Part shown: positions 46,796-56,323 of the stretch, in pieces
How positions within the stretch are numbered: the stretch's first letter is position 1
Layout of the letters: each line of letters opens with the position of its first letter
NCBI RefSeq assembly: GCF_014522205.1
Contig: NZ_CP046884.1
Location: 1,364,001 to 1,428,000 of the forward strand
DNA: 64,000 nucleotides
Origin: Corynebacterium poyangense
Lineage (GTDB): Bacteria > Actinomycetota > Actinomycetes > Mycobacteriales > Mycobacteriaceae
Direction: 5' to 3'
Position numbers and translations under genes: made by a program
The notes under the pieces: generated by a model
What the model saw: the letters and a program-made list of their open reading frames with translations, nothing else
Told to the model about the DNA's origin: nothing
The model's database searches: none

Positions 46796-46831
46796 CCACA
46801 ACCTGAAAGCACACAATAAGACGTAAGTTCT

Positions 46832-46876
46832 ATCCGGTAACTAGATTTATGATCTAGTTACCGGATCTTTTTCTTT
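46832..46876 (+). terminator. strong intrinsic terminator of small-peptide gene B
   Basis: ATCCGGTAACTAGAT and ATCTAGTTACCGGAT form a perfect 15-bp stem with a 5-nt loop, followed by CTTTTTCTTT. Confidence 0.95.
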
Positions 46877-46960
46877 CCTACTCTGGCCCCCATGTACCCC
46901 TGGCCAGTGTCCACACCGACTGGCAGTGCTCACAGCGTTGTGAATTGAGAAGCACAAAGA

Positions 46961-46992
46961 GAAAACGCCTATCTGAACTCATCCAGATAGGC
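46961..46992 (-). terminator. terminator of the tRNA-Gly-Val-Gly-Cys cluster
   Basis: On the minus strand GCCTATCTG pairs with CAGATAGGC across an 8-nt loop, followed by GTTTTCTC. It lies 8 nt past the 3' end of tRNA-Cys. Confidence 0.9.
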
Positions 46993-46999
46993 ATCCGCG

Positions 47000-47073
47000 T
47001 GGAGGTGGAAACGGGAATCGAACCCGTGTGCACGGTTTTGCAGACCGTTGCCTCACCACTCGGCCATTCCACC
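47000..47073 (-). tRNA. tRNA-Cys (GCA)
   Basis: The acceptor arms GGTGGAA/TTCCACC, the T loop GGTTCGATTCC and the anticodon loop CTGCAAA (GCA) are complete. Discriminator T is followed by an encoded CCA (47000-47003). Confidence 0.96.
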
Positions 47074-47107
47074 GTGGCTTCCCCACTTTATTGACTAGGG
47101 TTACCGG

Positions 47108-47180
47108 AGCGGATGACGAGACTCGAACTCGCGACCCTCACCTTGGCAAGGTGATGCGCTACCAACTGCGCTACATCCGC
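47108..47180 (-). tRNA. tRNA-Gly (GCC), copy 1
   Basis: GCGGATG/CATCCGC acceptor stem, D arm GCGCAGTTGGTAGCGC, anticodon loop TTGCCAA (GCC), T loop AGTTCGAGTCT. Discriminator T; CCA is not encoded. The sequence is identical to the copy at 47303-47375. Confidence 0.96.
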
Positions 47181-47209
47181 AACCATGAACAGTTTGCTAC
47201 TGATCACTG

Positions 47210-47281
47210 TGCGCGATACTGGGATTGAACCAGTGACCTCTTCCGTGTCAGGGAAGCGCTCTCCCGCTGAGCTAATCGCGC
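47210..47281 (-). tRNA. tRNA-Val (GAC)
   Basis: GCGCGAT/ATCGCGC acceptor stem, D arm GCTCAGCGGGAGAGC, anticodon loop CTGACAC (GAC), T loop GGTTCAATCCC. Discriminator A. It sits between the two identical tRNA-Gly genes. Confidence 0.96.
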
Positions 47282-47302
47282 GGAAAGCCTTATCGGCTTT
47301 GG

Positions 47303-47375
47303 AGCGGATGACGAGACTCGAACTCGCGACCCTCACCTTGGCAAGGTGATGCGCTACCAACTGCGCTACATCCGC
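47303..47375 (-). tRNA. tRNA-Gly (GCC), copy 2
   Basis: Same 73-nt sequence as copy 1, with identical bases also extending 2 nt on each side. It is the first gene of the minus-strand tRNA transcript. Confidence 0.96.
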
Positions 47376-47418
47376 AATCAGCACTGAAGGAACAAGGATC
47401 CCTTGCGGTGCGTTGAAC

Positions 47419-47447
47419 ACTTTAATCTTCACGAGGGAGTTTTCCAA
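47419..47447 (-). promoter_or_regulatory. promoter of the tRNA-Gly-Val-Gly-Cys operon
   Basis: On the minus strand TTGGAA (47442-47447), a 17-nt spacer and TAAAGT (47419-47424). The start would fall near 47412, 37 nt before the first tRNA. Confidence 0.6.
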
Positions 47448-47658
47448 ATTCCCAGGCAGATTGCATGTTTTCAGTTTCTACCCCACCTCTGAGCGCTTTA
47501 GCCAAAAGACAATAATGTAATTATTACCCTCATCATCCACCACCTATCGGTGATCGAAAATACCCACCCTAAGCTGGGGATTACCACCGACATTAAGTTC
47601 CATGCTATGTTTCTTAGCGCGTGATTCTCAGCTATCTGCTGCGATGTCACACCGGAAT

Positions 47659-47730
47659 GGTCCTATGGCTCAGTGGAAGAGCGTTCCGTTCACACCGGAA
47701 AGGTCGCTGGTTCGATCCCAGCTAGGACCA
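47659..47730 (+). tRNA. tRNA-Val (CAC)
   Basis: GGTCCTA/TAGGACC acceptor stem, D arm GCTCAGTGGAAGAGC, anticodon loop TTCACAC (CAC), T loop GGTTCGATCCC. Discriminator A; CCA is not encoded. The preceding 47448-47658 holds no gene that I can support. Confidence 0.96.
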
Positions 47731-47742
47731 CAATCTTTATTC

Positions 47743-47781
47743 ATCCCTAGCGGCTTTACTCAAGCGCTGGGGATTTTTTAT
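47743..47781 (+). terminator. terminator of tRNA-Val (CAC)
   Basis: ATCCCTAGCG and CGCTGGGGAT form a 10-bp stem (one G-U pair) with a 12-nt loop, followed by TTTTTTATTT. It lies just upstream of the RibD-like gene. Confidence 0.88.
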
Positions 47782-47813
47782 TTACCGTTTCGGAAATAAA
47801 GGATGACACCCCG

Positions 47814-48587
47814 ATGCCCCACTCTACCCACCACCCTTCAGCTTTCTGCGTTACTGAACTGTCTCCCCAACACTGCACCTCCTTTTTAGGCCCTTTCGCG
47901 CCCGCAGACCAACCCGAGCTACGCATGATTGGAATCATGTCCATGAACGGTTCTGCCACCCTTCACGGCAGCAGCTCTGCAATGGGATCCCCCACTGATC
48001 AAGCGATGTTAGCCGCCGTACGCGCCTGGTCTGACGCCATCCTGGTCGGCGCCCAGACTGTTCTTGCTGAGGACTATTCCCCGCTACGCCAGCCCCTCCC
48101 CAGCCCCGCCCACGACCACTCGGTCACGTCGCGTCCGCTCCCCCGCTTTGCGGTATTAACGAGATCCCTCAACATTGACCTCACCGCCCGCTTCTTTTCT
48201 CAACCCCATGATTCATCACCCATCATCGTGACTGCCGTCCACCCTGCGACAGATACACGTCGTACTTCCCTTATCACGACGTTGCGAAATCGTGGTTTTG
48301 AAGTCTGGGAATTACCTGATTTATCCCCCCGCGCGGTCGTTACTATGCTCTATCGCCACGGACTAAAACGGCTATCTCTGGAAGGCGGTCCCTCTATATA
48401 TGGGCAGTTTCTTGAAGCAGATCTAGTAGATATTCTCCACCTATCCTTAGACCCACATCTTTCCAGCCCCGTGGAGTTGCCTTTTGTTCAGGCGTCAACG
48501 CCGATGTCCCGGCGATTCCGCCCTGAAGCCATCGCCGCCGACAAAAACGGTGTGGTCTTTATCCGTTATCGACGGATTCATGAATAG
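47814..48587 (+). CDS. RibD C-terminal-type reductase (dihydrofolate reductase fold)
   Basis: A 257-residue NADPH-dependent reductase of the RibD C-terminal/pyrimidine reductase family. Family signs are the SMNGSATLHGSSSAMGSPTDQ segment (about residues 43-63), AWSDAILVGAQTVLAEDYSPL (about 71-91) and RLSLEGGPSIYGQFLEADLVD (about 186-206). It is a stand-alone reductase without deaminase domain, so participation in riboflavin synthesis is not certain. AAAGGA lies about 10 nt before the ATG. Confidence 0.85.
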   Translation: MPHSTHHPSAFCVTELSPQHCTSFLGPFAPADQPELRMIGIMSMNGSATLHGSSSAMGSPTDQAMLAAVRAWSDAILVGAQTVLAEDYSPLRQPLPSPAHDHSVTSRPLPRFAVLTRSLNIDLTARFFSQPHDSSPIIVTAVHPATDTRRTSLITTLRNRGFEVWELPDLSPRAVVTMLYRHGLKRLSLEGGPSIYGQFLEADLVDILHLSLDPHLSSPVELPFVQASTPMSRRFRPEAIAADKNGVVFIRYRRIHE

Positions 48588-48633
48588 CAACGAATAACTC
48601 TCCAGTACGCTAGAACGGGTGACGACCCACGTG

Positions 48634-49866
48634 ATGGATTTTTATCGTAACTGGCAGGCATCATCGACAACCATCGACACCCGCCACGGAAATTCCCTCG
48701 GAGAGGAATCTCTGTTTCCTCATCGCCAGCATCGAGTTGTCAATAGTATTCTGTGGCCGCTGGCCATCATCACTATCCTCTACACGGTATTTATCCATTC
48801 CCTCAACCGGGCAGTGACCGATGATTTTACAACGGTTTATTCCGCTCTTCGCCGGATGTGGCAAGGGGTTCCGGTTTATAACGAGAATTACGAACACGTC
48901 AATCCCCACTATCTCTACAATCCCGGCGCTACCCTCCTCCTCTCCCCATTAGGCGTTCTTACTCACTTTGACATCACCCGCGCTGGGTTTATTCTCCTCA
49001 ACGCCGTCGCTATCATCCTGGCTTTAATCCTGATTGCCCGCATGGTCAGACTGAGCCTCCGCTCACCGCTTATTCCGCTGCTTCTCTTCGCAGCATTTAT
49101 CACCGAATCAGTCATCAACACCCTCGGTTTTTCCAATATCAACGGAGTACTGCTCCTTCTCATGGCGGTTTTTCTCCACGCTCTTCTCGCCAACCACCAA
49201 CTCCGCGCCGGCCTCGCCCTCGGTCTCGCAATCTTAATTAAGCCCCTTTTCGCCCCCCTCCTTTTCCTTTCTTTCGCTCGAGGCCACTGGCTCACCCTCA
49301 TCAGCGCTCTAGCCACCCCGGTCCTATGCAACCTTATCGCCTGGCCGCTAGTTCCTGGAGCCTCCGATTATCTCCACATTGTCACTCCGTATCTCGCCGA
49401 AACCAGAGACTACGCCAATGCATCGCTTCCGGGGTTCGCAGTGTACTTTGGGATGCCTGGATGGATGGAAAAGGCGTGGTTCCTCGTCTTCGCCGCCCTA
49501 ATCGCCTGGTCAGTCATCATCTTGCTCAGATGGCGAAACATCGCCCCAACCATGTGGGCCTTCAGCACCTCCGGGATTCTACTCACCGGGGTTTTTCTGC
49601 TCTCTTCCCTCGGGCAAATGTATTACTCCATGCTTCTCTTCCCGATGATCGCAACGGTATTCCTGCCTCGCAGCCTGATGCACACCTGGCCCATGTGGCT
49701 CGGAACTTGCCTCGTCCTAGCACCATGGAGCTGGGAGTCAGATCTCTCAGCTACCTTCACCCGCTGGGCTCCGGTATTCGTCGCCACCGTGGGCTGGTCA
49801 GTGATTATTTGCTCTACGGCAGCTACCCTCAGTGTGTGGTGGAGAGAGGAGAAGAAACAACCATGA
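48634..49866 (+). CDS. GT87 (DUF2029) polyprenyl-phosphomannose-dependent mannosyltransferase-like
   Basis: A polytopic membrane protein of about 410 residues with ten or so hydrophobic segments. After the first segment it has TDDFTTVYSALRRMWQG and YLYNPGATLLLSPLG, the DUF2029 pattern of GT-C enzymes; the family includes PimE and alpha-1,2-mannosyltransferases of lipomannan branching. The exact acceptor cannot be read from sequence. ATG at 48634 is used, but GTG at 48619 is also possible; neither has a good Shine-Dalgarno. Its stop overlaps the msrB start (ATGA). Confidence 0.8.
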   Translation: MDFYRNWQASSTTIDTRHGNSLGEESLFPHRQHRVVNSILWPLAIITILYTVFIHSLNRAVTDDFTTVYSALRRMWQGVPVYNENYEHVNPHYLYNPGATLLLSPLGVLTHFDITRAGFILLNAVAIILALILIARMVRLSLRSPLIPLLLFAAFITESVINTLGFSNINGVLLLLMAVFLHALLANHQLRAGLALGLAILIKPLFAPLLFLSFARGHWLTLISALATPVLCNLIAWPLVPGASDYLHIVTPYLAETRDYANASLPGFAVYFGMPGWMEKAWFLVFAALIAWSVIILLRWRNIAPTMWAFSTSGILLTGVFLLSSLGQMYYSMLLFPMIATVFLPRSLMHTWPMWLGTCLVLAPWSWESDLSATFTRWAPVFVATVGWSVIICSTAATLSVWWREEKKQP

Positions 49867-50291
49867 CTGATTTTCAGTTTATGTCCGACGCCCAGTGGCG
49901 GAAACGCCTCAGCGCCGAGGAATTCCGAGTGCTTCGTCAGGCTGGCACAGAGCCACCTTTTACCGGGGAATACACCGATACCACAACAACGGGGGTCTAT
50001 CGTTGTCGGGCCTGTGGCTATGAACTTTTTCGGAGTTCGGAAAAATTCTCTTCCCATTGTGGCTGGCCTTCATTCTTCTCGCCTCTCGCCGGGGATCGAG
50101 TTATTGAACGAGCCGACACCTCGCTAGGGATGCTCAGAACAGAGGTGCTCTGCGCCAGGTGTCATTCCCACTTGGGGCATGTATTTACTGGGGAGGGTTA
50201 TGATACTCCCACAGATATGCGTTATTGCATCAATTCTATTTGTTTAACGCTGGAACCAGCGGAATCAGAAAGTGATGATCCCAAGGACTGA
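49863..50291 (+). CDS. msrB: peptide-methionine (R)-S-oxide reductase
   Basis: A 142-residue MsrB that repairs methionine R-sulfoxide. Zinc cysteines are in YRCRACGYEL and VLCARCHSHLGH, substrate-binding HCGWPSFF is present, and the catalytic cysteine is in RYCINSICL (about residue 122). It is translationally coupled to the GT87 gene by an ATGA overlap. Confidence 0.95.
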   Translation: MTDFQFMSDAQWRKRLSAEEFRVLRQAGTEPPFTGEYTDTTTTGVYRCRACGYELFRSSEKFSSHCGWPSFFSPLAGDRVIERADTSLGMLRTEVLCARCHSHLGHVFTGEGYDTPTDMRYCINSICLTLEPAESESDDPKD

Positions 50292-50304
50292 CAAAGGATG
50301 GTAT

Positions 50305-50342
50305 CAAAAATCCTCGGAGTATTGAGGTAGTACCCCGAGGAT
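50305..50342 (-). terminator. terminator of hemQ
   Basis: On the minus strand ATCCTCGGGGTA pairs with TACTCCGAGGAT (one wobble, 9-nt loop), followed by TTTTTGATA. It may also slow convergent msrB transcripts, but has no T run on that side. Confidence 0.85.
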
Positions 50343-50351
50343 GAGGGGGAA

Positions 50352-51062
50352 CTAGGGCAGAATGTCGATGACTTCTGCTACGTCATCTATCCGGCGTCCG
50401 GTGAAAAATGGGATTTCTTTACGAACATGTAGGCGGGCCTTGGTGTAACGCATCTTGTGCATCAAGTCGACAATGCGGTCTAGGCTGGGTGCCTCAAAAG
50501 CTAGCATCCACTCATAATCACCTAAGGCAAAAGACTCAATGGTGTTTGCCCGTACATCAGCGAAATCTCGAGCTGCTGCCCCGTGCTCGGCCAGAATCTT
50601 GCGTCGGTCTTGAGGATCCATGAGATACCAGTCATAAGAACGGACAAAGGGATAAACCGTGATCCAGCGGCCTGGATCCTCACCCATGATAAAGCTCGGA
50701 AGATGGGACTTATTGAACTCTGCGGGTCGGTGCATCCCATTGCCAATCCAATTCAGCTCTAGAGCCTGCCCTAGGACGGTATCTCGACGGAAACGAGATA
50801 GTGCTTCTTGGAGTTGGGTGAATTCTTCAGCGTGCCACCAAATCATGAGATCAGCTTCAGCGCGGATCCCAGTGAGGTCATAAATGCCCCGAACGGTAAC
50901 CAGTCCTGCCTCGGATAGCTCCTGGAAGAATTGGCGCGTTTGCTCAATGAGTGCCTCACGCTCACTTCCCAGTGCTCCAGGGATAGCCCGGAACGTCACC
51001 CATTGTGAGTACCGTTGCATGGCGTTAAGTTTGTCAAAATCCAGCTTAGCCACGATGTCCAA
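50352..51062 (-). CDS. hemQ: coproheme decarboxylase HemQ (chlorite dismutase family)
   Basis: A 236-residue protein of the chlorite-dismutase superfamily that, in Gram-positive bacteria, converts coproheme III to heme b in the last step of heme synthesis. It has VYPFVRSYDWYLM, with the tyrosine that starts decarboxylation, and ILAEHGAAARDF with the proximal histidine (about residue 160). The conserved C-terminal RYTKARLHVRKEIPFFTGRR is complete. It is divergent from DUF3000 and not near other heme genes here. Confidence 0.93.
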   Translation of the reverse strand: MDIVAKLDFDKLNAMQRYSQWVTFRAIPGALGSEREALIEQTRQFFQELSEAGLVTVRGIYDLTGIRAEADLMIWWHAEEFTQLQEALSRFRRDTVLGQALELNWIGNGMHRPAEFNKSHLPSFIMGEDPGRWITVYPFVRSYDWYLMDPQDRRKILAEHGAAARDFADVRANTIESFALGDYEWMLAFEAPSLDRIVDLMHKMRYTKARLHVRKEIPFFTGRRIDDVAEVIDILP

Positions 51063-51223
51063 GCATCCTTTCCTCTTTTTGGCTTCTCAGTTGGGAGGCC
51101 GTGTTCTCAGACTCTCTCCATCATAAGTTGGATAGCAACGCTTAGCTACCTTCTGCTACCCCATCCTGAGGTTTTCGGCGCGCCTCCACCGTCGATCCCC
51201 TGCTAAGGGTTAGCTTTGGTTGC

Positions 51224-51826
51224 GTGATCAACCAGGACGCAATCTCTCAGTCCGCTCAGGACACTGATGAGAAAACTGCTATTCCCGCTCGGTTTACTGC
51301 CGCCGTGGAATCTATGCACGCTGCTCAACTTCGGCCTGAGGTGACACTAGGAACCATTCGGCCTCCTCAACGACTAGCTCCATTTAGTCATGCGGTGGGT
51401 CTAGAAATTGATCCTGAAATCAGTGAAACCCACGGCGATGCTTTTGGTCGTCTGATCTTGCTTCATGACCCGAAAGCCGAGGAAGCGTGGGATGGTTCTA
51501 TGCGTCTGGTGGCTTATATTCAAGCCGATATGGATGATGAGTTAGCCTCAGACCCGATGCTGCCCGATGTGGCCTGGCAGTGGCTTCAAGAAGGCCTCTC
51601 CGAGGCGGGCGCCCAATACTCCAATCTCGGCGGCACTGTCACAGCAACAGCGTCAGTACGGTTCGGAGAGATTGGTGGTCCGCCCCGAAACTACCAGGTA
51701 GAAATGCGGGCTTCCTGGACAGCCGCAGGGTCTGAAGAACTACGCACCCATGTGGAGGGTTTTTCCCAGGTGCTCACCCAAGTCGCAGGTCTTCCTCCTG
51801 AAGGAGTTCGCAGTCTTCACCGATGA
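51224..51826 (+). CDS. DUF3000 family protein
   Basis: A 200-residue actinobacterial conserved protein of unknown function, recognisable from RFTAAVESMHAAQLRPEVTL and PPQRLAPFSHAVGLEI. No catalytic motif is visible. It is coupled to the RNase D gene by a 4-nt ATGA overlap, an association common in Actinobacteria and suggestive of RNA metabolism. GTG at 51224 lacks a Shine-Dalgarno; the TAGCTT 7 nt upstream could be a -10 for a leaderless transcript. Confidence 0.85.
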   Translation: MINQDAISQSAQDTDEKTAIPARFTAAVESMHAAQLRPEVTLGTIRPPQRLAPFSHAVGLEIDPEISETHGDAFGRLILLHDPKAEEAWDGSMRLVAYIQADMDDELASDPMLPDVAWQWLQEGLSEAGAQYSNLGGTVTATASVRFGEIGGPPRNYQVEMRASWTAAGSEELRTHVEGFSQVLTQVAGLPPEGVRSLHR

Positions 51827-53061
51827 GCTCTACCAGCGAAGAAGCTGATTCTATCCCCCTATTAACGGCTCCTACTCAATCAAACTTTCCGCTATTTCAC
51901 ACCCCTACGGGTTTTCGCCAGGCTGCCTCACTCCTCCAACAAGGCCGTGGCCCTATTGCTGTCGATACTGAACGCGCCTCGGGATACCGCTATGATGATC
52001 GCGCTTTTCTCATTCAACTCAAACGCCAAGACAGCGGGATTATTCTGCTTGACCCAGAAGTTCACCGGGATGCGTTCCGCGAGATTCTTTCTCCTGTTTT
52101 AAGTCAACAATCCTGGATCATCCATGCCGCACACACTGATCTCCCGTGCTTGGCTTGGCTGGGCTGCCACCCCACCGAATTATTTGATACCGAACTTGCC
52201 GGACGACTAGCCGGCTTCTCAAAGGTGAATCTTTCTGATATGTGCGCCACGGTACTGGGGTTCCGATTAGCCAAGGGATACGGCGCGGAAGACTGGTCAA
52301 CCCGGCCACTACCGAAAGACTGGCTAGTATATGCCGCCCTGGACGTCGAGCCGCTGCTCGACCTCGCTGATGCTATGATGCTGCTTCTTGAGCGCCAGGG
52401 ACGATGGGAATATGCCCTGGAAGAATGTGAATATGTGCGACGCTCACATGCGCACATTCAGCAACCACCAATGCGATCCTGGTGCGATGAGCGTGGAATC
52501 GAGTCCTTAACAACACCGCGTCAACTCGTCATAGCCCAGGCCTTGTGGAAGGAACGAGAACGCCTAGCGAAAACAAGAGACCAGTCGCCGGGGCGAATTT
52601 TACGTTCTGCAACATTAATCGACATCGCGCGTCCCATGGCTTCTTCTCCCCAGCAGATGAAGAATATTCGGGGCGTAGGTCGGCAGGCTCCCCGCTGGTG
52701 GAAAGTTCAACAAAGGGCCTTATCTACTGATCCCACCACCTGGCCCCAACCGAAGCGATCCAGCCGGCGCGGGGCACCTTCCACAAAATCTTGGCGGCAC
52801 TACCATCCAGAGAGTTTCGAGGATTTTCTGCATTGTCGCGCCAAGGTGGAAGAAGTGGCTGGCCGGCTTAATATTCCCACCGAGAACCTTCTTAGCCCCA
52901 CCGTACTGCGGGAACTATTGTGGGAGATACTTCATCATCGCCGGATAAAATCCCCCGAGCAGGCTCGGTCTTTCCTCCATGCTCATGGTGCTCGACGCTG
53001 GCAAATCGAACTCTGCCAGCCAGCACTATACACAATCTGTCGGGAATACGGTCCGCGCTAA
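51823..53061 (+). CDS. rnd: ribonuclease D
   Basis: A 412-residue DEDD-family 3'-5' exoribonuclease involved in tRNA and structured RNA maturation. Exonuclease residues are in IAVDTERASGYRYDDRA (about residues 44-60), IHAAHTDLPCLAWLG and YGAEDWSTRPL through LVYAALDVEPLL. A C-terminal HRDC-like region follows (about 220-300). The stop lies only 20 nt from the convergent dxs stop. Confidence 0.93.
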   Translation: MSSTSEEADSIPLLTAPTQSNFPLFHTPTGFRQAASLLQQGRGPIAVDTERASGYRYDDRAFLIQLKRQDSGIILLDPEVHRDAFREILSPVLSQQSWIIHAAHTDLPCLAWLGCHPTELFDTELAGRLAGFSKVNLSDMCATVLGFRLAKGYGAEDWSTRPLPKDWLVYAALDVEPLLDLADAMMLLLERQGRWEYALEECEYVRRSHAHIQQPPMRSWCDERGIESLTTPRQLVIAQALWKERERLAKTRDQSPGRILRSATLIDIARPMASSPQQMKNIRGVGRQAPRWWKVQQRALSTDPTTWPQPKRSSRRGAPSTKSWRHYHPESFEDFLHCRAKVEEVAGRLNIPTENLLSPTVLRELLWEILHHRRIKSPEQARSFLHAHGARRWQIELCQPALYTICREYGPR

Positions 53062-53081
53062 GTTGTCCAGCAGAAGGAAAA

Positions 53082-54980
53082 CTAGGCCAGATCTTTAATC
53101 CAGGCGAGGATGCGTTTTTTCATCCCCGCTGAATCTAATCCCAGATCTGCAAGCATTTCCCCGCGGGAGGCGTGATCTGGATAGATAGCAGGAAATCCGA
53201 GAGATCTGCGTGGCACATCAATGCCATGTTCACTGAGAGTTTCACTCACTAGGCTTCCAAATCCCCCGTGGATCATGCCGTCTTCTGCGGTAATGACTAG
53301 ATCATGAGCACGCGCAAGGTCTACCACCGTATCCGGGATGGGGCATATCCACCGCGGATCAATCACGGTAACCTCGACTCCTTCATGGGCAATGTCGTCT
53401 GCGATGTCTGCGAGGTTGACGGAAAAAGTCCCTGTACCGATGAGCAGAACCTTAAGAGCACCCTCATCCTCTCCCGGCGAAGGTATGTGGGCCAGGACAT
53501 CAACGCCATCTGCATACCGTCGTTGTGCCGGGGTGTCTGCCGGAACAGATCCCTTGGGGAAGCGAACCACGCTGGGGCCCTCCTCAAAAGCAACGGCTTC
53601 TCTTAACAGTTCTTTGAGTTGTTGCCCATCACGCGGAGCAGCGATTCTCATCCCCGGAATCACCGAGGTGAGGGAAATATCCCAGATGCCATTATGGCTG
53701 GCACCATCGTTGCCCGTGATCCCTGCCCGGTCCAGGACCAACGTCACTGGTTGACGGATCAACCCAACATCCATGATGAGTTGATCAATGGCTCGGTTCA
53801 AAAAGGTGGAGTATAGGGCCACCACCGGTTTCATTCCCCCTAGGGCAAGGCCCGCGGCAGAGGTGACCGCATGTTGCTCGGCAATTCCCACATCAAAGAA
53901 CCGGTCTGGAAAGCGGTCTTTAAATGGCAACAATCCAGTAGGCCCAGCCATCGCAGCAGTGATGGCGATAACGTCCTTGCGTTCTTCTGCAATGGCCACC
54001 AACTCATCACTAAAAACTGGGGTCCAGCCTGGTTCAGCAGTCGTTTTTGGTTCCCCAGTCACCGGGTCAATCACCCCAGTGGTGTGCATAAGTTCCGCCG
54101 TGTCGGCTTCTGCCGGAGCAAATCCACGCCCCTTTTCGGTGACCACGTGGACAATAATCGGCCCGGAGAAATCATGCGCATACGTTAATGCTTCTTCAAC
54201 CGCCTCCAAATCATGTCCATCAACCGGACCAACATACTTCATTCCCAGTTCAGGGAACATTTCACCGGGCAAAACGGTCGATTTCACGCCTTCTTTAAAA
54301 GCGTGGAGTGCCTCAAAAGTTCGACGTCCAACCCATCCCATATTGTTCAAGGTGTTTTTGCCATGTTCCATGACGCTGTCATAAACCGGCTGCATTCTTA
54401 ACTGGGCCAAATTCTCCGCAAATCCACCGATCGTCGGAGCGTAACTCCGCCCATTGTCGTTGACCACGATGACTACGTTGCGGTGTTGATCAGCCGCGAT
54501 ATTATTCAGCGCCTCCCAGCACATGCCACCGGTCAAGGCACCGTCGCCCACCACGGCAATAACATTATCTTTGGCACGGCCCTGTAACACCTTGGCTTTA
54601 CTCAGCCCGTCAGCATAGCTTAAAGCCGCTGAGGCATGAGAGGATTCGGTCCAATCATGCTCGCTTTCAGACCGCGAGGTATATCCGGACAATCCGCCTT
54701 TTTGCCTGAGTGACTCAAATTTCTCGGCCCGACCAGTCAGGATTTTGTGGACATAAGATTGGTGACTGGTGTCAAAAATGATGGGTTCTCGGGGAGAATC
54801 AAAAACCCGGTGCAAGGCGATACTAAGTTCTACGACCCCGAGATTCGGACCCAAGTGCCCCCCGGTTGCTGCCACGTGCTCGATGAGAAATTCACGAATT
54901 TCTTGGGCAAGAGTCTCAAGCTCTGCGGTCGATAACCGTCGCAGATCTTCCGGACAATGAATCCCTGCGAGAACATCCAT
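53082..54980 (-). CDS. dxs: 1-deoxy-D-xylulose-5-phosphate synthase
   Basis: A 632-residue thiamine-diphosphate enzyme that makes DXP from pyruvate and glyceraldehyde 3-phosphate, the entry of the MEP isoprenoid pathway. It has [18 protein letters not shown], the ThDP motif [16 protein letters not shown] (about residues 150-165) and the pyrimidine-domain glutamate in [22 protein letters not shown] at 54980 follows GAGAGG at 7 nt; a longer open frame upstream is unsupported. Confidence 0.96.
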   Translation of the reverse strand: MDVLAGIHCPEDLRRLSTAELETLAQEIREFLIEHVAATGGHLGPNLGVVELSIALHRVFDSPREPIIFDTSHQSYVHKILTGRAEKFESLRQKGGLSGYTSRSESEHDWTESSHASAALSYADGLSKAKVLQGRAKDNVIAVVGDGALTGGMCWEALNNIAADQHRNVVIVVNDNGRSYAPTIGGFAENLAQLRMQPVYDSVMEHGKNTLNNMGWVGRRTFEALHAFKEGVKSTVLPGEMFPELGMKYVGPVDGHDLEAVEEALTYAHDFSGPIIVHVVTEKGRGFAPAEADTAELMHTTGVIDPVTGEPKTTAEPGWTPVFSDELVAIAEERKDVIAITAAMAGPTGLLPFKDRFPDRFFDVGIAEQHAVTSAAGLALGGMKPVVALYSTFLNRAIDQLIMDVGLIRQPVTLVLDRAGITGNDGASHNGIWDISLTSVIPGMRIAAPRDGQQLKELLREAVAFEEGPSVVRFPKGSVPADTPAQRRYADGVDVLAHIPSPGEDEGALKVLLIGTGTFSVNLADIADDIAHEGVEVTVIDPRWICPIPDTVVDLARAHDLVITAEDGMIHGGFGSLVSETLSEHGIDVPRRSLGFPAIYPDHASRGEMLADLGLDSAGMKKRILAWIKDLA

Positions 54981-55075
54981 GTGGCTGCCTCTCAATCCTT
55001 TCTTGCCAACAATCGACGTATTCATAAACGTCCACAGCTGAAGTGACACTAATCGGTCTCATCTTACCGGTTAAA

Positions 55076-56323
55076 TTAATTTTCCCTGTCGAATAAACTG
55101 AGAATCTCAAAGTGATGTGTTCCTGGAAACGCGTTGACCATTGTCATTCGCCTCATCCGGTATCCATTCTCGGCCCAGGTTTTCATATCGCGCGCAAAGG
55201 TCGCAGGATCACAACCAATGTGAATGACCAGTTGTGGTCGTGATGCTGCCACCTTGTTGACCACATCTTTCCCCGCACCCGTTCGAGGCGGATCTAACAC
55301 CACTACATCTGGTTTCTGCAAGGTGGACACCGCTTTTTCGACTCTAGTGTTGTGGAAAGTCACCTGATAATCAGCCAAACCCGGCTGGGGGCACCTAGCT
55401 GAAGGAGAAAGCTCCACGGAATGAATACTTGTGTCACGCCCCAGTACTTCTCCTAAAACCGGTACAAAAAGTCCAACCCCTCCATAGAGGTCCCATGCCA
55501 CTGGATGCGGACCTCGAATAGCTAAATCCTCTACCTCTTCGAGTAGCCAGGTGTATAACAAACCGGAATAGCACCCGGCAGCGTTCATATGGGCTTGCCA
55601 AAATGCCGTCGCAGGAACGTCAAAGGTTTTCGCCATAACCTGTTGTCGCGCTACTCCACTACCTTCCACAACGCGTTCTACTTTTTCTACGCGTCGTCCT
55701 CGCGGGGCTTTTCTGGACTCAACAATATGACGTTGCCCCTGGCTATCTAGGGCAATAATAATTTCAGTTCCCGGTTCAAAACGCCTGCCGTCGGGCGCCA
55801 AAATATCGCCACACACCTCGTCGCTGATCTGAGCGCAGGAGTAGCCAGTAATGATGTCGGTGGATTTGGGAGCCCGAAAACCCGCTAACCCACTGCCTGC
55901 CACTCTCAACCTCACTCTCGTTCGCCACCCATCTTTAGGGGTTAGGTCAATGACCTCAATTGGGGGGCGATGAATACCACGGGCCAACCTTCCCACCTGA
56001 TCAGCTAAAATTTCTTTCTTCAGCTGAGCTTCTCGAGTGGGATCAAGGTCCCCAAAGTCACAGCAGCCTGCACCAGCAGCAGTTGCTGGGCAGCGTTGCG
56101 GCACCCGCATCTCAGAATCTTGGATAACCTCACGGATCTCTGCCCGAGCAAAATTCTTCTTTACTCGAGTGATCTCCGCTTTGAGGACATCTCCGGGATA
56201 GGCTCCACGGACAAAAACCACCCGACCATCAAGAAGGGCTATTCCCTCCCCTCCATGGGCCATCCGAGTAATGCTCAGTTCTTTTTCTTGGCCAGGGTGG
56301 AGGTCTTGAGGAGTGCTGGGCAT
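55076..56323 (-). CDS. TrmA/RumA-like class I RNA methyltransferase with TRAM domain
   Basis: A 415-residue SAM-dependent RNA uracil-5 methyltransferase. An N-terminal TRAM domain (about residues 10-60, MAHGGEGIALLDGRVVFVRG) is followed by a cysteine-containing region (RCPATAAGAGCCDFGDLD) and a SAM domain with WDLYGGVGLFVPVLGE and DPPRTGAGKDV; the catalytic cysteine is in HIGCDPATFARD (about 375). Whether it targets rRNA or tRNA cannot be told. Its ATG overlaps the DUF3710 stop. Confidence 0.9.
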   Translation of the reverse strand: MPSTPQDLHPGQEKELSITRMAHGGEGIALLDGRVVFVRGAYPGDVLKAEITRVKKNFARAEIREVIQDSEMRVPQRCPATAAGAGCCDFGDLDPTREAQLKKEILADQVGRLARGIHRPPIEVIDLTPKDGWRTRVRLRVAGSGLAGFRAPKSTDIITGYSCAQISDEVCGDILAPDGRRFEPGTEIIIALDSQGQRHIVESRKAPRGRRVEKVERVVEGSGVARQQVMAKTFDVPATAFWQAHMNAAGCYSGLLYTWLLEEVEDLAIRGPHPVAWDLYGGVGLFVPVLGEVLGRDTSIHSVELSPSARCPQPGLADYQVTFHNTRVEKAVSTLQKPDVVVLDPPRTGAGKDVVNKVAASRPQLVIHIGCDPATFARDMKTWAENGYRMRRMTMVNAFPGTHHFEILSLFDREN

